This document shows positions 52,869 through 62,567 of a stretch of DNA of 64,000 nt, piece by piece. The DNA is taken from positions 62,001-126,000 of the forward strand of contig JAIQGI010000001.1 of NCBI GenBank assembly GCA_020072565.1, read 5' to 3'. The position numbers and the translations under genes are program-made. Each line of letters starts with the position of its first letter. Position 1 is the stretch's first letter. The stretch comes from Terriglobia bacterium. GTDB lineage: Bacteria; Acidobacteriota; UBA6911. The notes beneath the pieces are model-generated. The model had not been told where the DNA came from and ran no database searches. It was given only the letters and a program-made list of their open reading frames with translations.

Positions 52869-53375
52869 GTGAGCAAACCAAAGGTAGCAATTGTGCTGGG
52901 CAGCGACAACGACTATCCCGTGATCCAGGATATGATCCGCATCCTGCATGATTTCGAAATCCCACACGAGATCACGGTTACGAGCGCGCACCGTTCACCG
53001 GATCGGACGCACCGCTATGCCGTGACCCTGGAGGATCGTGGAATTCAGATCGTCATTGCGTGCGCCGGAGCCGCGGCGCATTTGGCTGGCGTGCTTGCAT
53101 CCCACACCATCCTGCCGGTCATCGGTGTTCCCATCGATTCGTCGCCGCTGAGGGGAATGGATTCTCTGCTTTCCACCGCGATGATGCCTGCAGGAGTGCC
53201 GGTGGCGACCATGGGGATTGGCAAGACCGGTGCCAGCAATGCCGCCGTTTTGGCCGCCCAGATATTGGCGCGCATGGATCCCGAGCTGGCTCGGCGGCTC
53301 AAGGATTACAAAAAACAGCTCGCCGACCGAGTCGAGGAGCGCGACCGGGAACTGAAGAAATCTCATAATGCATGA
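52869..53375 (+). CDS. purE: N5-carboxyaminoimidazole ribonucleotide mutase
   Basis: PurE converts N5-CAIR to CAIR in purine synthesis (class I) and works after PurK. The 168-residue protein starts at GTG (MSKPKVAIVLGSDNDYPVIQ) behind GGAGGAGGGA, and has the active-site patterns TSAHRSPDRT (Ser-Ala-His-Arg-Ser-Pro) and IACAGAAAHLAGVLAS with GVPIDSSPLRGMDSLLSTAMMPAG continuing. No purK is found in the window. Confidence 0.96.
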   Translation: MSKPKVAIVLGSDNDYPVIQDMIRILHDFEIPHEITVTSAHRSPDRTHRYAVTLEDRGIQIVIACAGAAAHLAGVLASHTILPVIGVPIDSSPLRGMDSLLSTAMMPAGVPVATMGIGKTGASNAAVLAAQILARMDPELARRLKDYKKQLADRVEERDRELKKSHNA

Positions 53376-53525
53376 GTGCGGGAGGTCCCCATTTCGCTTG
53401 AGGAAATCCCTGGAGCGCGCGAACTCGCTTGCGCCTTGATTTCTCCCTTCCTGCGTCACTCCACACGAAGGCGATAGCAAGCTCCCATACGCCAGGAACT
53501 TCATTGCGAATGCGCCATTGTCTAT

Positions 53526-54833
53526 ATGGAAAGCAGTGCAAAATTCTTCCTCTGTACCTTCGGATGCCGCTGCAACCAGGCCGACAGTGCTGAGATGCGC
53601 GCGCGCCTCTGTGAGGGCTCGCTTCGTGAGTCGGACGACCACAGGGATGCCGACCTGATCGTGGTCAATTCGTGCACCGTCACGCGGCGCGCGGACCAAC
53701 AGGTACGCCAGACCGTTCGGCGGCTTCACCGGGAGAATCCCGGTGCCAGGATCGTTATTGCCGGCTGCTATGCCGAGCGTGACCCGGAGACGCTGGCGGC
53801 TATTCCCGGGGTCAACCTGGTCCTCGGCAACGCCGACAGGATCCGGTTGGCTGAAGTCTGGCGCTCGGAGGCCGGGCCCGGCGGCAGAATCATCAGGACG
53901 CCGATCGACGCGGCGCGCGACTGCCTGATCGACGGCGCGTCGCACATTGGCGGTAAGACGCGCCCGTTCCTCAAGCTTCAGGACGGTTGCGACGCGCGCT
54001 GCACCTATTGCATCGTGCCTTCTGTGCGCGGTCCGGGGCGCAGCGCCCTCCCAGAGGACATACTTGCGGCGATCCGGCGTCTGGTGGATCACGGCTACCA
54101 GGAAATTGTGCTGACCGGAGTCCACTTGGGATCGTACGGGCGCAAGCTGTCGCAACCGATACGGCTGACCGACTTGCTGCAGCGCATCCTCGAGGTCCCC
54201 GGCCTGGGTCGGCTGCGGCTCAGCAGCATCGAACCCATGCGCTTTGATCGTGGCATCGTGGCCCTGGCCGCTCAATACCCTGCGTTCGCACCCCACTTTC
54301 ACATTCCGCTGCAAAGCGGCAGCGATCGCATCCTGCGGCTCATGCGCCGGCCTTACAGGGCCGCAGATTTCCTCGATCTGCTCCAATACATCCATTCGAG
54401 CCTGCCGACGGTGGGGCTGGGTACGGACGTGCTCGTCGGGTTTCCAGGAGAGACGGTGGACGATTTCGAAGCGACCTGCGAACTCGTCCGCCAATCGCCA
54501 CTCACTTATCTGCATGTCTTCCCGTTTTCCGCGCGCCCAGGAACGGAAGCTTCCTTCCTGCCGGGGGAGGTGCCCCCGGGCGTGCTGCACGAACGCTGCG
54601 AGATCCTGCGCGAGCTCTCCATGGCCAGGAATCTCGCCTTCCGGCAGCGGTTTGTCGGAAAGGTCTTGCCCGCCATCAGCCTCGCGAAAGCGGAACAATT
54701 GGGGGAGTCGGTCGCGTTGACCGACAACTACATCCACGCCAGGATTACGGGGCCCGCAATACCGGCAAACCGCCTGATTCATATCCGTATCGGTGAGGTT
54801 TTGCCGGAAGGAACCAAGGCTGCCTTCGTGTAA
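53526..54833 (+). CDS. mtaB: tRNA t6A37 methylthiotransferase (MtaB-type)
   Basis: A radical-SAM methylthiotransferase that adds a methylthio group to t6A at tRNA position 37. The 435-residue protein has the N-terminal UPF0004 domain with its three cluster cysteines (FLCTFGCRCNQADS, VNSCTVTRRAD, AGCYAERDP), the radical-SAM motif CDARCTYC, and a C-terminal TRAM-like part. The opening TFGCRCNQADS matches the MtaB/YqeV group rather than MiaB (TYGCQMN) or RimO. ATG 53526 is used. Confidence 0.92.
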   Translation: MESSAKFFLCTFGCRCNQADSAEMRARLCEGSLRESDDHRDADLIVVNSCTVTRRADQQVRQTVRRLHRENPGARIVIAGCYAERDPETLAAIPGVNLVLGNADRIRLAEVWRSEAGPGGRIIRTPIDAARDCLIDGASHIGGKTRPFLKLQDGCDARCTYCIVPSVRGPGRSALPEDILAAIRRLVDHGYQEIVLTGVHLGSYGRKLSQPIRLTDLLQRILEVPGLGRLRLSSIEPMRFDRGIVALAAQYPAFAPHFHIPLQSGSDRILRLMRRPYRAADFLDLLQYIHSSLPTVGLGTDVLVGFPGETVDDFEATCELVRQSPLTYLHVFPFSARPGTEASFLPGEVPPGVLHERCEILRELSMARNLAFRQRFVGKVLPAISLAKAEQLGESVALTDNYIHARITGPAIPANRLIHIRIGEVLPEGTKAAFV

Positions 54834-54888
54834 CCGCGGTGATGCGAAGACTCAGATGGGGAGAAGGTAGCCGAGGTTGAATTGGGAT

Positions 54889-55710
54889 TTAGCCCGCCTG
54901 TGCGACCCTGCAGATGACTCCCATCATTCTGCCGGCGCGGGCTCCGTCTGCCCGGTATGAGAAGAACTCTTGCGGATGGCAGCGCGTGCACTGGCCCAGA
55001 TCGAAAACATTTTCCCCGGGGACGCCCGCTTCCGACAGTTGGATCTTGAGAGCCTGAAGCAAATCGAGGAGATACTTTCCCGGCTTTTTCGTACGCGGGC
55101 TGCAGAGGTGCACGCCGGGAAAGGCGGACTCGAAAGAAGAAGCCACATCAGAACCGACCTCGAGGCAACAGGCGCGGATGCCCGGACCGATTGCTGCCAC
55201 TGCGCGGGCCGGTTCGGCGCCGAGGTGGTCCCGCATGCCTTCCAGAGTACGGCGCAAAATGCGGGCGAGAGTTCCGCGCCATCCGGCATGTACTGCCGCG
55301 ATGATCCCTGCGATCGGATCGGAGATCAGCACCGGAAAACAATCGGCCACCTGAACGGCCAGCGCAACGCCCTTCTCACTGGTAATGAGCGCATCTCCCC
55401 GGTTTCGTGGATTCCATTGGTGAGCCCGGGTTTTTATGATATGAAACTCGGCGGAGTGAATCTGGGCCACAGTCGCCAGGCACTCGGGTGCGAGATTAAG
55501 CGCTGAAAGGAACCGGCGCCGGTTTTCCGTTACGTTGGCGGATGCGTCCCAGGCGACGTGTCCGAGATTCAACGCCCCTTCCGGGGCAGGGCTCACGCCG
55601 CCGCAGCGCGTGGAGAACCCGTGACGCAGACCGGGGTCTCGTTCGAGGGCCGCGCAGGTGTAATAGGGGACTCCTGCTGTCTGGCGTAGGACGAAGCCAT
55701 TCATCTGCAT
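54889..55710 (-). CDS. pgeF: Polyphenol oxidase/laccase-domain purine-nucleoside enzyme (PgeF/YlmD type)
   Basis: A 273-residue DUF152 protein. E. coli YfiH (PgeF) acts in peptidoglycan quality control and other members are purine nucleoside phosphorylases or adenosine deaminases; the exact role here is open. The metal-binding residues are in QIHSAEF (His), ADCFPVLISDP (Cys) and AAVHAGWRGTLARI (His), and IGPGIRACCLEVG is also conserved. Length is normal. The ATG at 55710 or 55704 (MNGF) would serve. Divergent from acpS, 57 bases away. Confidence 0.92.
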   Translation of the reverse strand: MQMNGFVLRQTAGVPYYTCAALERDPGLRHGFSTRCGGVSPAPEGALNLGHVAWDASANVTENRRRFLSALNLAPECLATVAQIHSAEFHIIKTRAHQWNPRNRGDALITSEKGVALAVQVADCFPVLISDPIAGIIAAVHAGWRGTLARILRRTLEGMRDHLGAEPARAVAAIGPGIRACCLEVGSDVASSFESAFPGVHLCSPRTKKPGKYLLDLLQALKIQLSEAGVPGENVFDLGQCTRCHPQEFFSYRADGARAGRMMGVICRVAQAG

Positions 55711-55767
55711 GACGGGAATAGTGGATCGGCCGGAGGGGCTGTGTCAATCCGGTCCTGGGAGGGTATG

Positions 55768-56145
55768 ATGATTGTCGGCATCGGCATCGATATTGTCGAC
55801 ATCCGGCGCCTGCGCCGCGCCCTGGAGAGGCAAGGCGATCGCTTCGTCCGGCGCGTCTTCACCGCCGCTGAGCAGGCGTACTGCCGTGCCCACCGTGATC
55901 CCGCTCCTTACTACGCGGCTCGCTTCGCCGCCAAGGAGGCGCTCTTCAAGGCGCTGGGAACCGGCTGGGCCCAGGGTGTGACCTGGCTCAATGTTGAGGT
56001 TCTCAGAGAGGACGGCGGGGCTCCCCGGCTTGGGCTGAGCGGCCGCGCGGAAGAAGTCAGCAAGGCACTGGGCGCCGGCGCAATCCACCTCAGCCTCTCT
56101 CATTCCGAAGATAGCGCCGTCGCGCTCGTCATCCTCGAACAGTAA
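55768..56145 (+). CDS. acpS: Holo-[acyl-carrier-protein] synthase
   Basis: AcpS transfers the 4'-phosphopantetheine arm of CoA to apo-ACP in fatty acid synthesis. The 125-residue protein begins MIVGIGIDIVDIRRLRRALE (catalytic Asp in GIDIV) and has the second motif RFAAKEALFKALGTG with the metal-binding glutamate, and SLSHSEDSAVALVIL at the end. ATG 55768 is five bases after GGGAGG; ATG 55765 is equally possible. Confidence 0.95.
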   Translation: MIVGIGIDIVDIRRLRRALERQGDRFVRRVFTAAEQAYCRAHRDPAPYYAARFAAKEALFKALGTGWAQGVTWLNVEVLREDGGAPRLGLSGRAEEVSKALGAGAIHLSLSHSEDSAVALVILEQ

Positions 56146-56298
56146 GAGACCCTGATCGTAGCGCCCTTCCGCGCTAACTCCGCACTCTAAAGCTCAGCGC
56201 AGAGCCTTGAGAGCCTCGGTTCCGCACTCTCTGCGCTCTCTGCTTCCTTTTGGGTCCTCTGCCTAGCTTTTGCTTCTCACTATTATTCCCGGAACCGG
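56146..56298. other. Convergent gap between acpS and rlmN
   Basis: No gene. An inverted repeat GCGCAGAG (56197-56204) and CTCTGCGC (56229-56236) lies between the two convergent stops and may serve as a shared terminator. The surrounding DNA is pyrimidine-rich and repetitive (tctctgcgctctctgctt). Confidence 0.35.
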
Positions 56299-57447
56299 CT
56301 ACGCCAGCTGCGCAGGCTTAGGCGGCAGGTGGGTGTCGTCCCCTTTTGGATAGTCCCTGCCGGCAAGCATGCCGCACGCCGCCGAGACATCGCCGCCCCT
56401 CGGCCGGCGGATGTAGGCGGTGAGGTGGTGTTGGTGAAGTAGGTCCTGAAAAGCCAGCACGCGCTCTTCCCCGGGAGCCTTCAGCGGCACCCAGGGATCC
56501 GCATTCAGAGGGATCAAGTTGATCTTTTTCTTCAGACCTTTGAGCAGCTGCACCAGCCGGAGCGCATCTTCCGGCGTGTCGTTGACCCCTTCGATCAGGA
56601 CATATTCGAAGGTAATGCGGCGGCGGGGTTCGAGGGGAAACCTGCGACAGGCTTCGAGGAGAGCCGCGATGTTCCACTTGCGATTGATCGGGATGAGCAC
56701 GTTCCGCACGGCGTCGGTGGTTGCATTGAGCGAGATGGCCAGGTTGGGGATGAGATCTTCCTGAGCCAGGCGCTCCAGCCCGGGCACGATGCCCGATGTC
56801 GAGAGAGTGATGCGGCGCGTGGAAATGGACATTCCCAGCGGATCGGTCATGAGTCGGAGCGCCTTCATGACGTTGTCGTAGTTGAGCAACGGCTCCCCCA
56901 TCCCCATAATCACTATGTTCAGCCGCTTCAAGTCGGTCTGCCGGTCTGCCTCCAAGGCCAGAACCTGCCCGATGATTTCACCGGCGGAGAGGTTGCGGCG
57001 CATGGGCAGCCTCCCTGTAACGCAGAAGAGGCACTCCACGGCGCACCCGACTTGCGTGGAGATGCAGAAGGTGTCGCGCTTTTCTTCGGGAATGAAGGCG
57101 GACTCGACTCTGTGCCCGGCGGAAACTTCAAACAGATAGCGGCGTGTGCCGTCGGAGGATTGAAACACCTTGACCGCATCGGGATAAGCGATGATGCAAC
57201 GTCCAGCGAGCTTGTCGCGGAGCTGCTTGCCGAGATCAGTAAAGAGGCCCCAATCATGCAACCGGCGCCGGTAGAGGCCGGCATAGATCTGCCGGCCGCG
57301 AAAGCCCGGCTCCCCTAGCTCTGAGGCAAGCATCTCGATCTCCGCGAGCGAGGTGCCGATCAGGTTCTCCTTCCTCCCATTTTCGACATCCACCCGAAAA
57401 CCATACCACCTTCGGCCACGGGCGTCACGCCCGGAGGCCACCACCAT
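56299..57447 (-). CDS. rlmN: Dual-specificity rRNA/tRNA adenine-C2 methyltransferase RlmN
   Basis: A radical-SAM enzyme methylating C2 of A2503 in 23S rRNA and A37 in several tRNAs. It has the radical-SAM motif CAVECLFC, the family segments GMGEPLLNYDNVMKAL and TLSTSGIVPGL, NAT (SLNATTDAVRN), and the C-terminal GDVSAACGMLAG whose cysteine is the methyl-carrying residue; the first motif cysteine partner is near CISTQVG. ATG 57447 gives 382 residues, but family members start near NLIGTSLAEIEMLASELG, so GTG 57393 (364 residues) is also likely. Confidence 0.95.
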   Translation of the reverse strand: MVVASGRDARGRRWYGFRVDVENGRKENLIGTSLAEIEMLASELGEPGFRGRQIYAGLYRRRLHDWGLFTDLGKQLRDKLAGRCIIAYPDAVKVFQSSDGTRRYLFEVSAGHRVESAFIPEEKRDTFCISTQVGCAVECLFCVTGRLPMRRNLSAGEIIGQVLALEADRQTDLKRLNIVIMGMGEPLLNYDNVMKALRLMTDPLGMSISTRRITLSTSGIVPGLERLAQEDLIPNLAISLNATTDAVRNVLIPINRKWNIAALLEACRRFPLEPRRRITFEYVLIEGVNDTPEDALRLVQLLKGLKKKINLIPLNADPWVPLKAPGEERVLAFQDLLHQHHLTAYIRRPRGGDVSAACGMLAGRDYPKGDDTHLPPKPAQLA

Positions 57448-57857
57448 TCGCAGTGGCCCCGGTTAGTTGTGAGGATCGGCTGTCGCCATTCTTAAAAACT
57501 TATAATATTTTGCTTGCGTTCACAGGGGATGTTCAACTATATCTCAATTCAAATGAAATCTCGTTAGAAGGGGACAGGACTAACGGAAACAGGTCGCGTG
57601 TTTTCGCGCGCGGCGCGCCGAGTATGAGGTTGTCCAGGGGTTCCCGCCGGATCCTTTTCGAGATGATCATCCAACGCCCCTGATGTACCCCTGAGTCCGG
57701 GCTCGGCCATATTGCCTGTCACGAGTTTTATTCATTCTTAAAAGACAAAGAGGGACTCAGGTTTTGGTGTCTCTTGAAGCAATTTTGGAGGCAGGGATCC
57801 TTGATCCTGGTCTCCGGAGTTTAACTAGTTGCGCACCTTTGAATGGGGAGGTTTTGG
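57448..57857. other. Leader and promoter region of the TonB-dependent receptor
   Basis: No gene. TATAAT at 57501-57506 is a good -10, without clear -35, and lies more than 340 bases before the receptor gene; CTCCGGAG near 57817 is a palindrome, and GGATCC/GATCC copies at about 57795-57808 could form a hairpin close to the start. No known riboswitch pattern is visible. Confidence 0.35.
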
Positions 57858-60800
57858 ATGATTAAAGCCCGTGTGGTTTGTTTAATCTTGCTTGCCTCGC
57901 TGATAGCCGTCCCGATGATGTTTGGACAGGGCGGCGAGAAGGGTCAAATTCAGGGAACGGTTACCGACAAGTCTGGTGCCGTTGTTCCCGGCGTGACCAT
58001 GACGATCAAGAATCTGGCGACCGGGTTTGAGATGGTCGTGGTTTCTGAAAGTGCGGGCGTTTACCGCTTCCCGGGCCTGGTCCCGGGGAACTATTCGTTT
58101 AAGGCGGAGATGACCGGTTTCACCGCCTTTGAAGTGAAGAGCGTGGTCGTCAATGTCGGCCGCACGACAGATGTCAATGTAACGCTCCAGCCGGCCGGCG
58201 CGCAGACTACGATCACGGTTTCGGAGGTGGCTCCGCTCGTTGAAACCACCAGGACCGACATTGGGGGCGTGATCGAGACCCGTCAGGTGCAGAGCTTGCC
58301 CCTCAATGCCCGGAATTTCTCGGCACTGGCAACGTTGCTGCCGGGCGCGCGCCCCGCGACCTCGTGGGATCCGACCAAGACCCGCATCGGCGCGATTTCG
58401 GTGGCAGGCGCCGGCGGCCGCAACATGGAAACCACGGTCGACGGCATCGAGAACAAGGACAACTCGGTCGGAGGCTACGTGCAGAACATCGCGCTGGACG
58501 GGGTACAGGAGTTTGCCCTTAAGACGCAGAGGTTCTCCGCCGCCGATGGCCGTTCGCAGGGTGGCTTGCTCTCGATCGTGACCAAGTCGGGATCGAACGA
58601 CTTCCACGGAACCTGGTTCACGTTCGCACGTGACAAGATCTTCAATGCCAACGACTACTGGTCCAAAAAGAATAATGTCGACAAACCGGGCTTCCGACGC
58701 TGGCAGTACGGCGGCTCCTTTGGCGGCCCGATCAAGCGGGAGAAAGCATTCTTTTTCTTCACAATTGATCGCTTTCAGGAAAGCCAGTTCACCATCATCG
58801 ACAAGAACACGCTGGCAGAACTGCAGGCGCTGGTCGATGCCAAGATCAACATTTATGGGGCGTCTCCAGGTCCGGCCGCACAGCTGCCTACGCCTTACAA
58901 ACGCACCATGTTTACGGCGCGTGCGGACTGGATCATCAACTCGAAAAATAACGTCTATCTCTCATGGAACAACAGCAAGGATCGGAACGAGAATGACCAG
59001 GCGCCTACGGATCTGACGAGCACAAACTTCAATACCAACAGAAACTATCTCATGTCGATGGTCTGGAACTCGCTGATAAGCCCCAGACTGCTCAATCAGT
59101 TTGTTTGGGGCCATTCGTACTGGAACAATCTGATCGACACGGACAACTACTCGCCTGTAACCGTGATATTTACAGGACTCTTAGGATTTGGAACCAACGG
59201 CAACGTGCCCCAGCAGACCTTCCAGAAGAAATGGCAGTTCAAGGATTCCCTGATGTGGAACAGGGGGAGCCATGGATTGAGGTTTGGCGTCGATTGGGTG
59301 ACGGAGCCATGGCTGGGCGGGTTTTTCGGGTACACGCCCGTCCCGTCCCTTACCTTCTTCGACAACCCTACCACCATCCTGACGGACAAGGTGAAGTACG
59401 AACAAGGCTTCAGCACACCAGGGATTGTTCAAGCCCTCGCTGAAACCAGTCCGTTCGTGGATTCCCGGTACACGTATCAGAACTGGAACAACTTCGTCGG
59501 CGGGTATGTGCAGGATGACTGGAAGGTCAACCGCAAGCTGACCCTCAACCTGGGCATTCGCTACGATGTCGATCTGGGCATCGTCTCAGCCGGCGGCATC
59601 CTGGCCAACGACCGCTCGCTTCTCGCCGTCTCAAAAATCGACAATCCGCTGACCAATGGATTCAAGGGCAGGCTGCCTACGGACGACCTCAACAACTTCG
59701 CCCCGCGCATCGGCTTTGCCTTGGATCCAATAGGCAATGGCAAGACCGTGATCCGCGGCGGTTACGGCATGTATTACGACCAGCTGTTCAACAACATCAA
59801 CTTGTTCGCGATGCAGCAGAGCAACCCGACCGTGTTCGGAACAGTGACCAATCTGCAAAACACGGCCATCGGCAAGGGGGACATGCCCACCTGGATAGTG
59901 AATACAACCCCGCTTCCCCCGATTCCGACAAAAGGGTTGACCGATATTCCCAACGGCTCAACCGGGCGCCTGGTCGATCCCAACTATGTGAGCCCGTTTT
60001 CGCAGCAGTTTAATATCGGTTTCTCGCAGCAGTTCGCCAAGGACTTCGTGTTGGAGGGCGATTTCACCCACCTCTTGAACATCCATGAAAACCGGACGAT
60101 CCAGCTCAATTACAGGATAGATCCCACTGGCTCCAACCCGCGTATCCTTGCCGCTGCTTTCGTCGCAGCGGGCCTGGCGTCAAACCGGTTGGCTGCTGTC
60201 AATAACACAGCATCCGTAAACCGGTCGCGTTATGACGGTCTCAACATCGTCATTCGCAAGCGCTTCTCTCACCGGCTGACCTTCCAGACCTCTTACACCC
60301 TGTCAAAGGCGCGAGGTTACGGAGGGCTGGCCGGAGAATTCGGCGGCACTGCTCTCGACCAGACGAATTACCTGGCCGCGAACGACTACATTCCCACGGT
60401 CCGGGACGAACGGCACAGCTTCGTTTGGTCCGGCGTCATCCAGCTCCCTGCGGGTTTTGAGCTTTCACCCATCGTTCGCATCGCGTCTGCCCGGCCCTAC
60501 GCCCTGACTTCGGGACAGGACACCAATAAGGACGGGACAACCAATGATAATTGTGTTCCGGGTTTCGTGTCGCCCAACGGCCGTACCTGCCCGCAGAACG
60601 TCTCGCGCAACGGCCAGCGCGGAGGGTATGATCTGGACGGCAACTTTGTCTCCGGAAGATTCTTCACGACCGATTTGCGTGTGTCAAGGATCTTCAGCCT
60701 GGGGAAGCTCCGCGAGGGGATGAACCTCGCTTTCCATTTCGAAGCGTTCAATATGACGAACCGCACCAACTTCGGAAGGAATTTCAACGGCAACATGCGC

Positions 60801-60902
60801 GCAACCAATGCCATGGTAACCCAGGGCCCGGCGACGGGTACCTATGGTATTGAAGGCGCAGCGCCGTTCCAGGCGCAGCTGGGTGTGCGCTTCACCTTCT
60901 AG
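57858..60902 (+). CDS. TonB-dependent receptor, Oar-like, with carboxypeptidase-regulatory-like domain
   Basis: A 1014-residue outer-membrane protein. ATG 57858 (MIKARVVCLILLASLIAVPM) has GGGGAGG nine bases upstream and starts a signal peptide ending near FGQGGEK. Residues about 20-110 are a carboxypeptidase-regulatory-like beta domain (GQIQGTVTDKSGAVVPGVTM, FPGLVPGNYSFKAEMTGF), followed by a plug domain (QVQSLPLNARNFSALATLLP, VDGIENKDNSVGG) and a beta-barrel with YVQDDWKVNRKLTLNLGIRY and the terminal aromatic residue of GVRFTF. This Oar-type architecture is strongly expanded in Acidobacteriota. Probable role: import of large substrates or polysaccharide-derived oligomers; substrate unknown. 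Confidence 0.94.
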   Translation: MIKARVVCLILLASLIAVPMMFGQGGEKGQIQGTVTDKSGAVVPGVTMTIKNLATGFEMVVVSESAGVYRFPGLVPGNYSFKAEMTGFTAFEVKSVVVNVGRTTDVNVTLQPAGAQTTITVSEVAPLVETTRTDIGGVIETRQVQSLPLNARNFSALATLLPGARPATSWDPTKTRIGAISVAGAGGRNMETTVDGIENKDNSVGGYVQNIALDGVQEFALKTQRFSAADGRSQGGLLSIVTKSGSNDFHGTWFTFARDKIFNANDYWSKKNNVDKPGFRRWQYGGSFGGPIKREKAFFFFTIDRFQESQFTIIDKNTLAELQALVDAKINIYGASPGPAAQLPTPYKRTMFTARADWIINSKNNVYLSWNNSKDRNENDQAPTDLTSTNFNTNRNYLMSMVWNSLISPRLLNQFVWGHSYWNNLIDTDNYSPVTVIFTGLLGFGTNGNVPQQTFQKKWQFKDSLMWNRGSHGLRFGVDWVTEPWLGGFFGYTPVPSLTFFDNPTTILTDKVKYEQGFSTPGIVQALAETSPFVDSRYTYQNWNNFVGGYVQDDWKVNRKLTLNLGIRYDVDLGIVSAGGILANDRSLLAVSKIDNPLTNGFKGRLPTDDLNNFAPRIGFALDPIGNGKTVIRGGYGMYYDQLFNNINLFAMQQSNPTVFGTVTNLQNTAIGKGDMPTWIVNTTPLPPIPTKGLTDIPNGSTGRLVDPNYVSPFSQQFNIGFSQQFAKDFVLEGDFTHLLNIHENRTIQLNYRIDPTGSNPRILAAAFVAAGLASNRLAAVNNTASVNRSRYDGLNIVIRKRFSHRLTFQTSYTLSKARGYGGLAGEFGGTALDQTNYLAANDYIPTVRDERHSFVWSGVIQLPAGFELSPIVRIASARPYALTSGQDTNKDGTTNDNCVPGFVSPNGRTCPQNVSRNGQRGGYDLDGNFVSGRFFTTDLRVSRIFSLGKLREGMNLAFHFEAFNMTNRTNFGRNFNGNMRATNAMVTQGPATGTYGIEGAAPFQAQLGVRFTF

Positions 60903-60926
60903 CGAAGTTGGGTTAACATGCTCGCA

Positions 60927-60960
60927 GCAGTGGCGCGGGATACAGCCCCCGCGCCACTGC
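60927..60960 (+). terminator. 13-bp perfect hairpin after the TonB-dependent receptor
   Basis: GCAGTGGCGCGGG (60927-60939) and CCCGCGCCACTGC (60948-60960) are exact inverted copies with an eight-base loop, starting 24 bases after the stop. It is the strongest stem in the window and probably terminates or stabilises the receptor mRNA, although no T-run follows. Confidence 0.7.
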
Positions 60961-60973
60961 CAATCCTTGGAGT

Positions 60974-60991
60974 GCGGTAGCTTGCTACCGC
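60974..60991. repeat. REP-like palindrome
   Basis: GCGGTAGC and GCTACCGC (60974-60981 and 60984-60991) are perfect inverted copies separated by TT. The context GGAGTGCGGTAGCTTGCTAC resembles a dispersed palindromic repeat known from several GC-rich environmental genomes (from memory); a REP-type element is my best reading. Confidence 0.5.
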
Positions 60992-61073
60992 CTTGGTTCC
61001 GAAAATAGGATTCGGAAAAGGCGCCCCGGAAAGCGGGATACACCCCAAGGGATCGATCGGGGTGACATCTCGA

Positions 61074-62567
61074 ATGCCTTTTCAGTTTGTGATTTCCGTT
61101 CCTGTCTTTGTCCTGCTCCTCTTTCCTGCAGCCATCCAGCAGAAGGCGCCAAAGCCCGAAAAGATAAAGGACTGGCTGCAGACCGAGGTTCAATACCTCA
61201 TTACCGAGGAAGAACGCCAGGTTTATCAGCACCTGACGACTGAGGAAGAGCGGGAACATTTTATCGAAGAGTTCTGGAAACGGCGCGACGCCAGCACGGA
61301 AAGGCGCGGAGAGTTCCAAGCTGAGTTTTACCGTCGTGCGGCTTACGCCAACGAAAATTTCCAGGCAGGGATTCCGGGCTGGAGAACAGACCGGGGCCGC
61401 ATCTACATCCTCTACGGACCCCCCAACCGCCGCGACGCTCATCCCATGGGGGGGCGCTATGAAAAGCCTCCCAGCATGGGGGGCGATACCATCACCACCT
61501 ATCCCTTCGAAATCTGGGAATACGACTACATCGATGGAATCGGGCAGGAAGTGACGATTGAGTTCGTGGATCGCACGGGCACCGGTCTCTACGTTCTCGA
61601 GACTGATCCGAACAAGAAGGATGTTTTCTACTGGCGTCGCGGTGAGCAGCCGCTGCAGCGCGTGGCGCCTCGTGCCCAAGAGATGCCGTTCGAGCGCCTG
61701 AACGTGTACGCCAAACTGCAGTCGCCGCCCGCGCTCAAATTTCCGAAGTTGAGAGAAGAAATCCGGGCCAAGGTCACCTACAATGCGCTGCCTTTCGACT
61801 CGAGCACGGCTTTTGTTCGTATGTCTCCCGACCTTTGTGCCGTACCCGTTACCGTCGTGGTTTCGAACGATCGTCTGACGTACGTCGGGATAGGAGGCTA
61901 CTTCGAGGCGGAGATCCAGTTATATGCGGCGGTGACGAACATTAACGGAGAGACCATCTATCAGCTCGATGACAGCTTCAAATCCCAAACCGGGAACACT
62001 CCCCTGCCGGAACTCCTGAAGCAGCGCACCTACCACCAGGTCATCATCCCGTTGACGGCCGGGCGGTACAAGCTGAGTCTGCTTTTGAAGGACGTGAATT
62101 CGGGAAAAATGGGAAGCCAGGTGTCGAGCTTTTGGATACCGCAGTCAAGCGAAGGTGGACTCAACACCAGCTCCTTGATCTGCGCGGACGTCATCCAGCC
62201 GGCTCCCCAAAGCAGCCGCGGCCAAGAGTTCGTTCTTGGGCCTCTGAAGGTGATCCCCAATCTGAAAGCAACCTACCCACGCAGGTACAACCTCGGTCTG
62301 TATCTGGAAGTGTATGACCTCGATCTGGACGCGGTCACGGGCAAGCCCAGCGTTGAGGTCTCTTACCTGCTGGAATCCCCGGATGGGACCAGGATTCCGA
62401 TCGGTCCGGAATCCGAGTCTCACTTTCCGGATGGACACACGATGGCCATAAGCAAGGGCATCGCGCTTGCCGACCTCCGTCCGGGCAAGTATCGCGTGGC
62501 AGTCCGAATCACTGACCTCATCAGCCGGCGCACCTGCACCCTGGAAAGCCAGATCGAAATCCTGTAA
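61074..62567 (+). CDS. GWxTD-domain secreted protein
   Basis: A 497-residue exported protein. ATG 61074 (MPFQFVISVPVFVLLLFPAA) starts a signal peptide. Then comes the GWxTD domain (about 35-190): KDWLQTEVQYLITEEERQVY, EHFIEEFWKRRDASTERRGE and the defining GIPGWRTDRGRIYILYGPPN, later FEIWEYDYIDGIGQEVTIEF. The C-terminal two-thirds are beta-rich without an assigned fold. GWxTD proteins are frequent in Acidobacteriota and Bacteroidota-like phyla; function unknown. Lies between the TonB-dependent receptor and the M16 peptidase. Confidence 0.85.
   Translation: MPFQFVISVPVFVLLLFPAAIQQKAPKPEKIKDWLQTEVQYLITEEERQVYQHLTTEEEREHFIEEFWKRRDASTERRGEFQAEFYRRAAYANENFQAGIPGWRTDRGRIYILYGPPNRRDAHPMGGRYEKPPSMGGDTITTYPFEIWEYDYIDGIGQEVTIEFVDRTGTGLYVLETDPNKKDVFYWRRGEQPLQRVAPRAQEMPFERLNVYAKLQSPPALKFPKLREEIRAKVTYNALPFDSSTAFVRMSPDLCAVPVTVVVSNDRLTYVGIGGYFEAEIQLYAAVTNINGETIYQLDDSFKSQTGNTPLPELLKQRTYHQVIIPLTAGRYKLSLLLKDVNSGKMGSQVSSFWIPQSSEGGLNTSSLICADVIQPAPQSSRGQEFVLGPLKVIPNLKATYPRRYNLGLYLEVYDLDLDAVTGKPSVEVSYLLESPDGTRIPIGPESESHFPDGHTMAISKGIALADLRPGKYRVAVRITDLISRRTCTLESQIEIL

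Noticed and set aside
52995-54782. A 595-codon minus-strand frame over purE and mtaB
   Set aside because: It spans two well-identified plus-strand genes and has no homology features.
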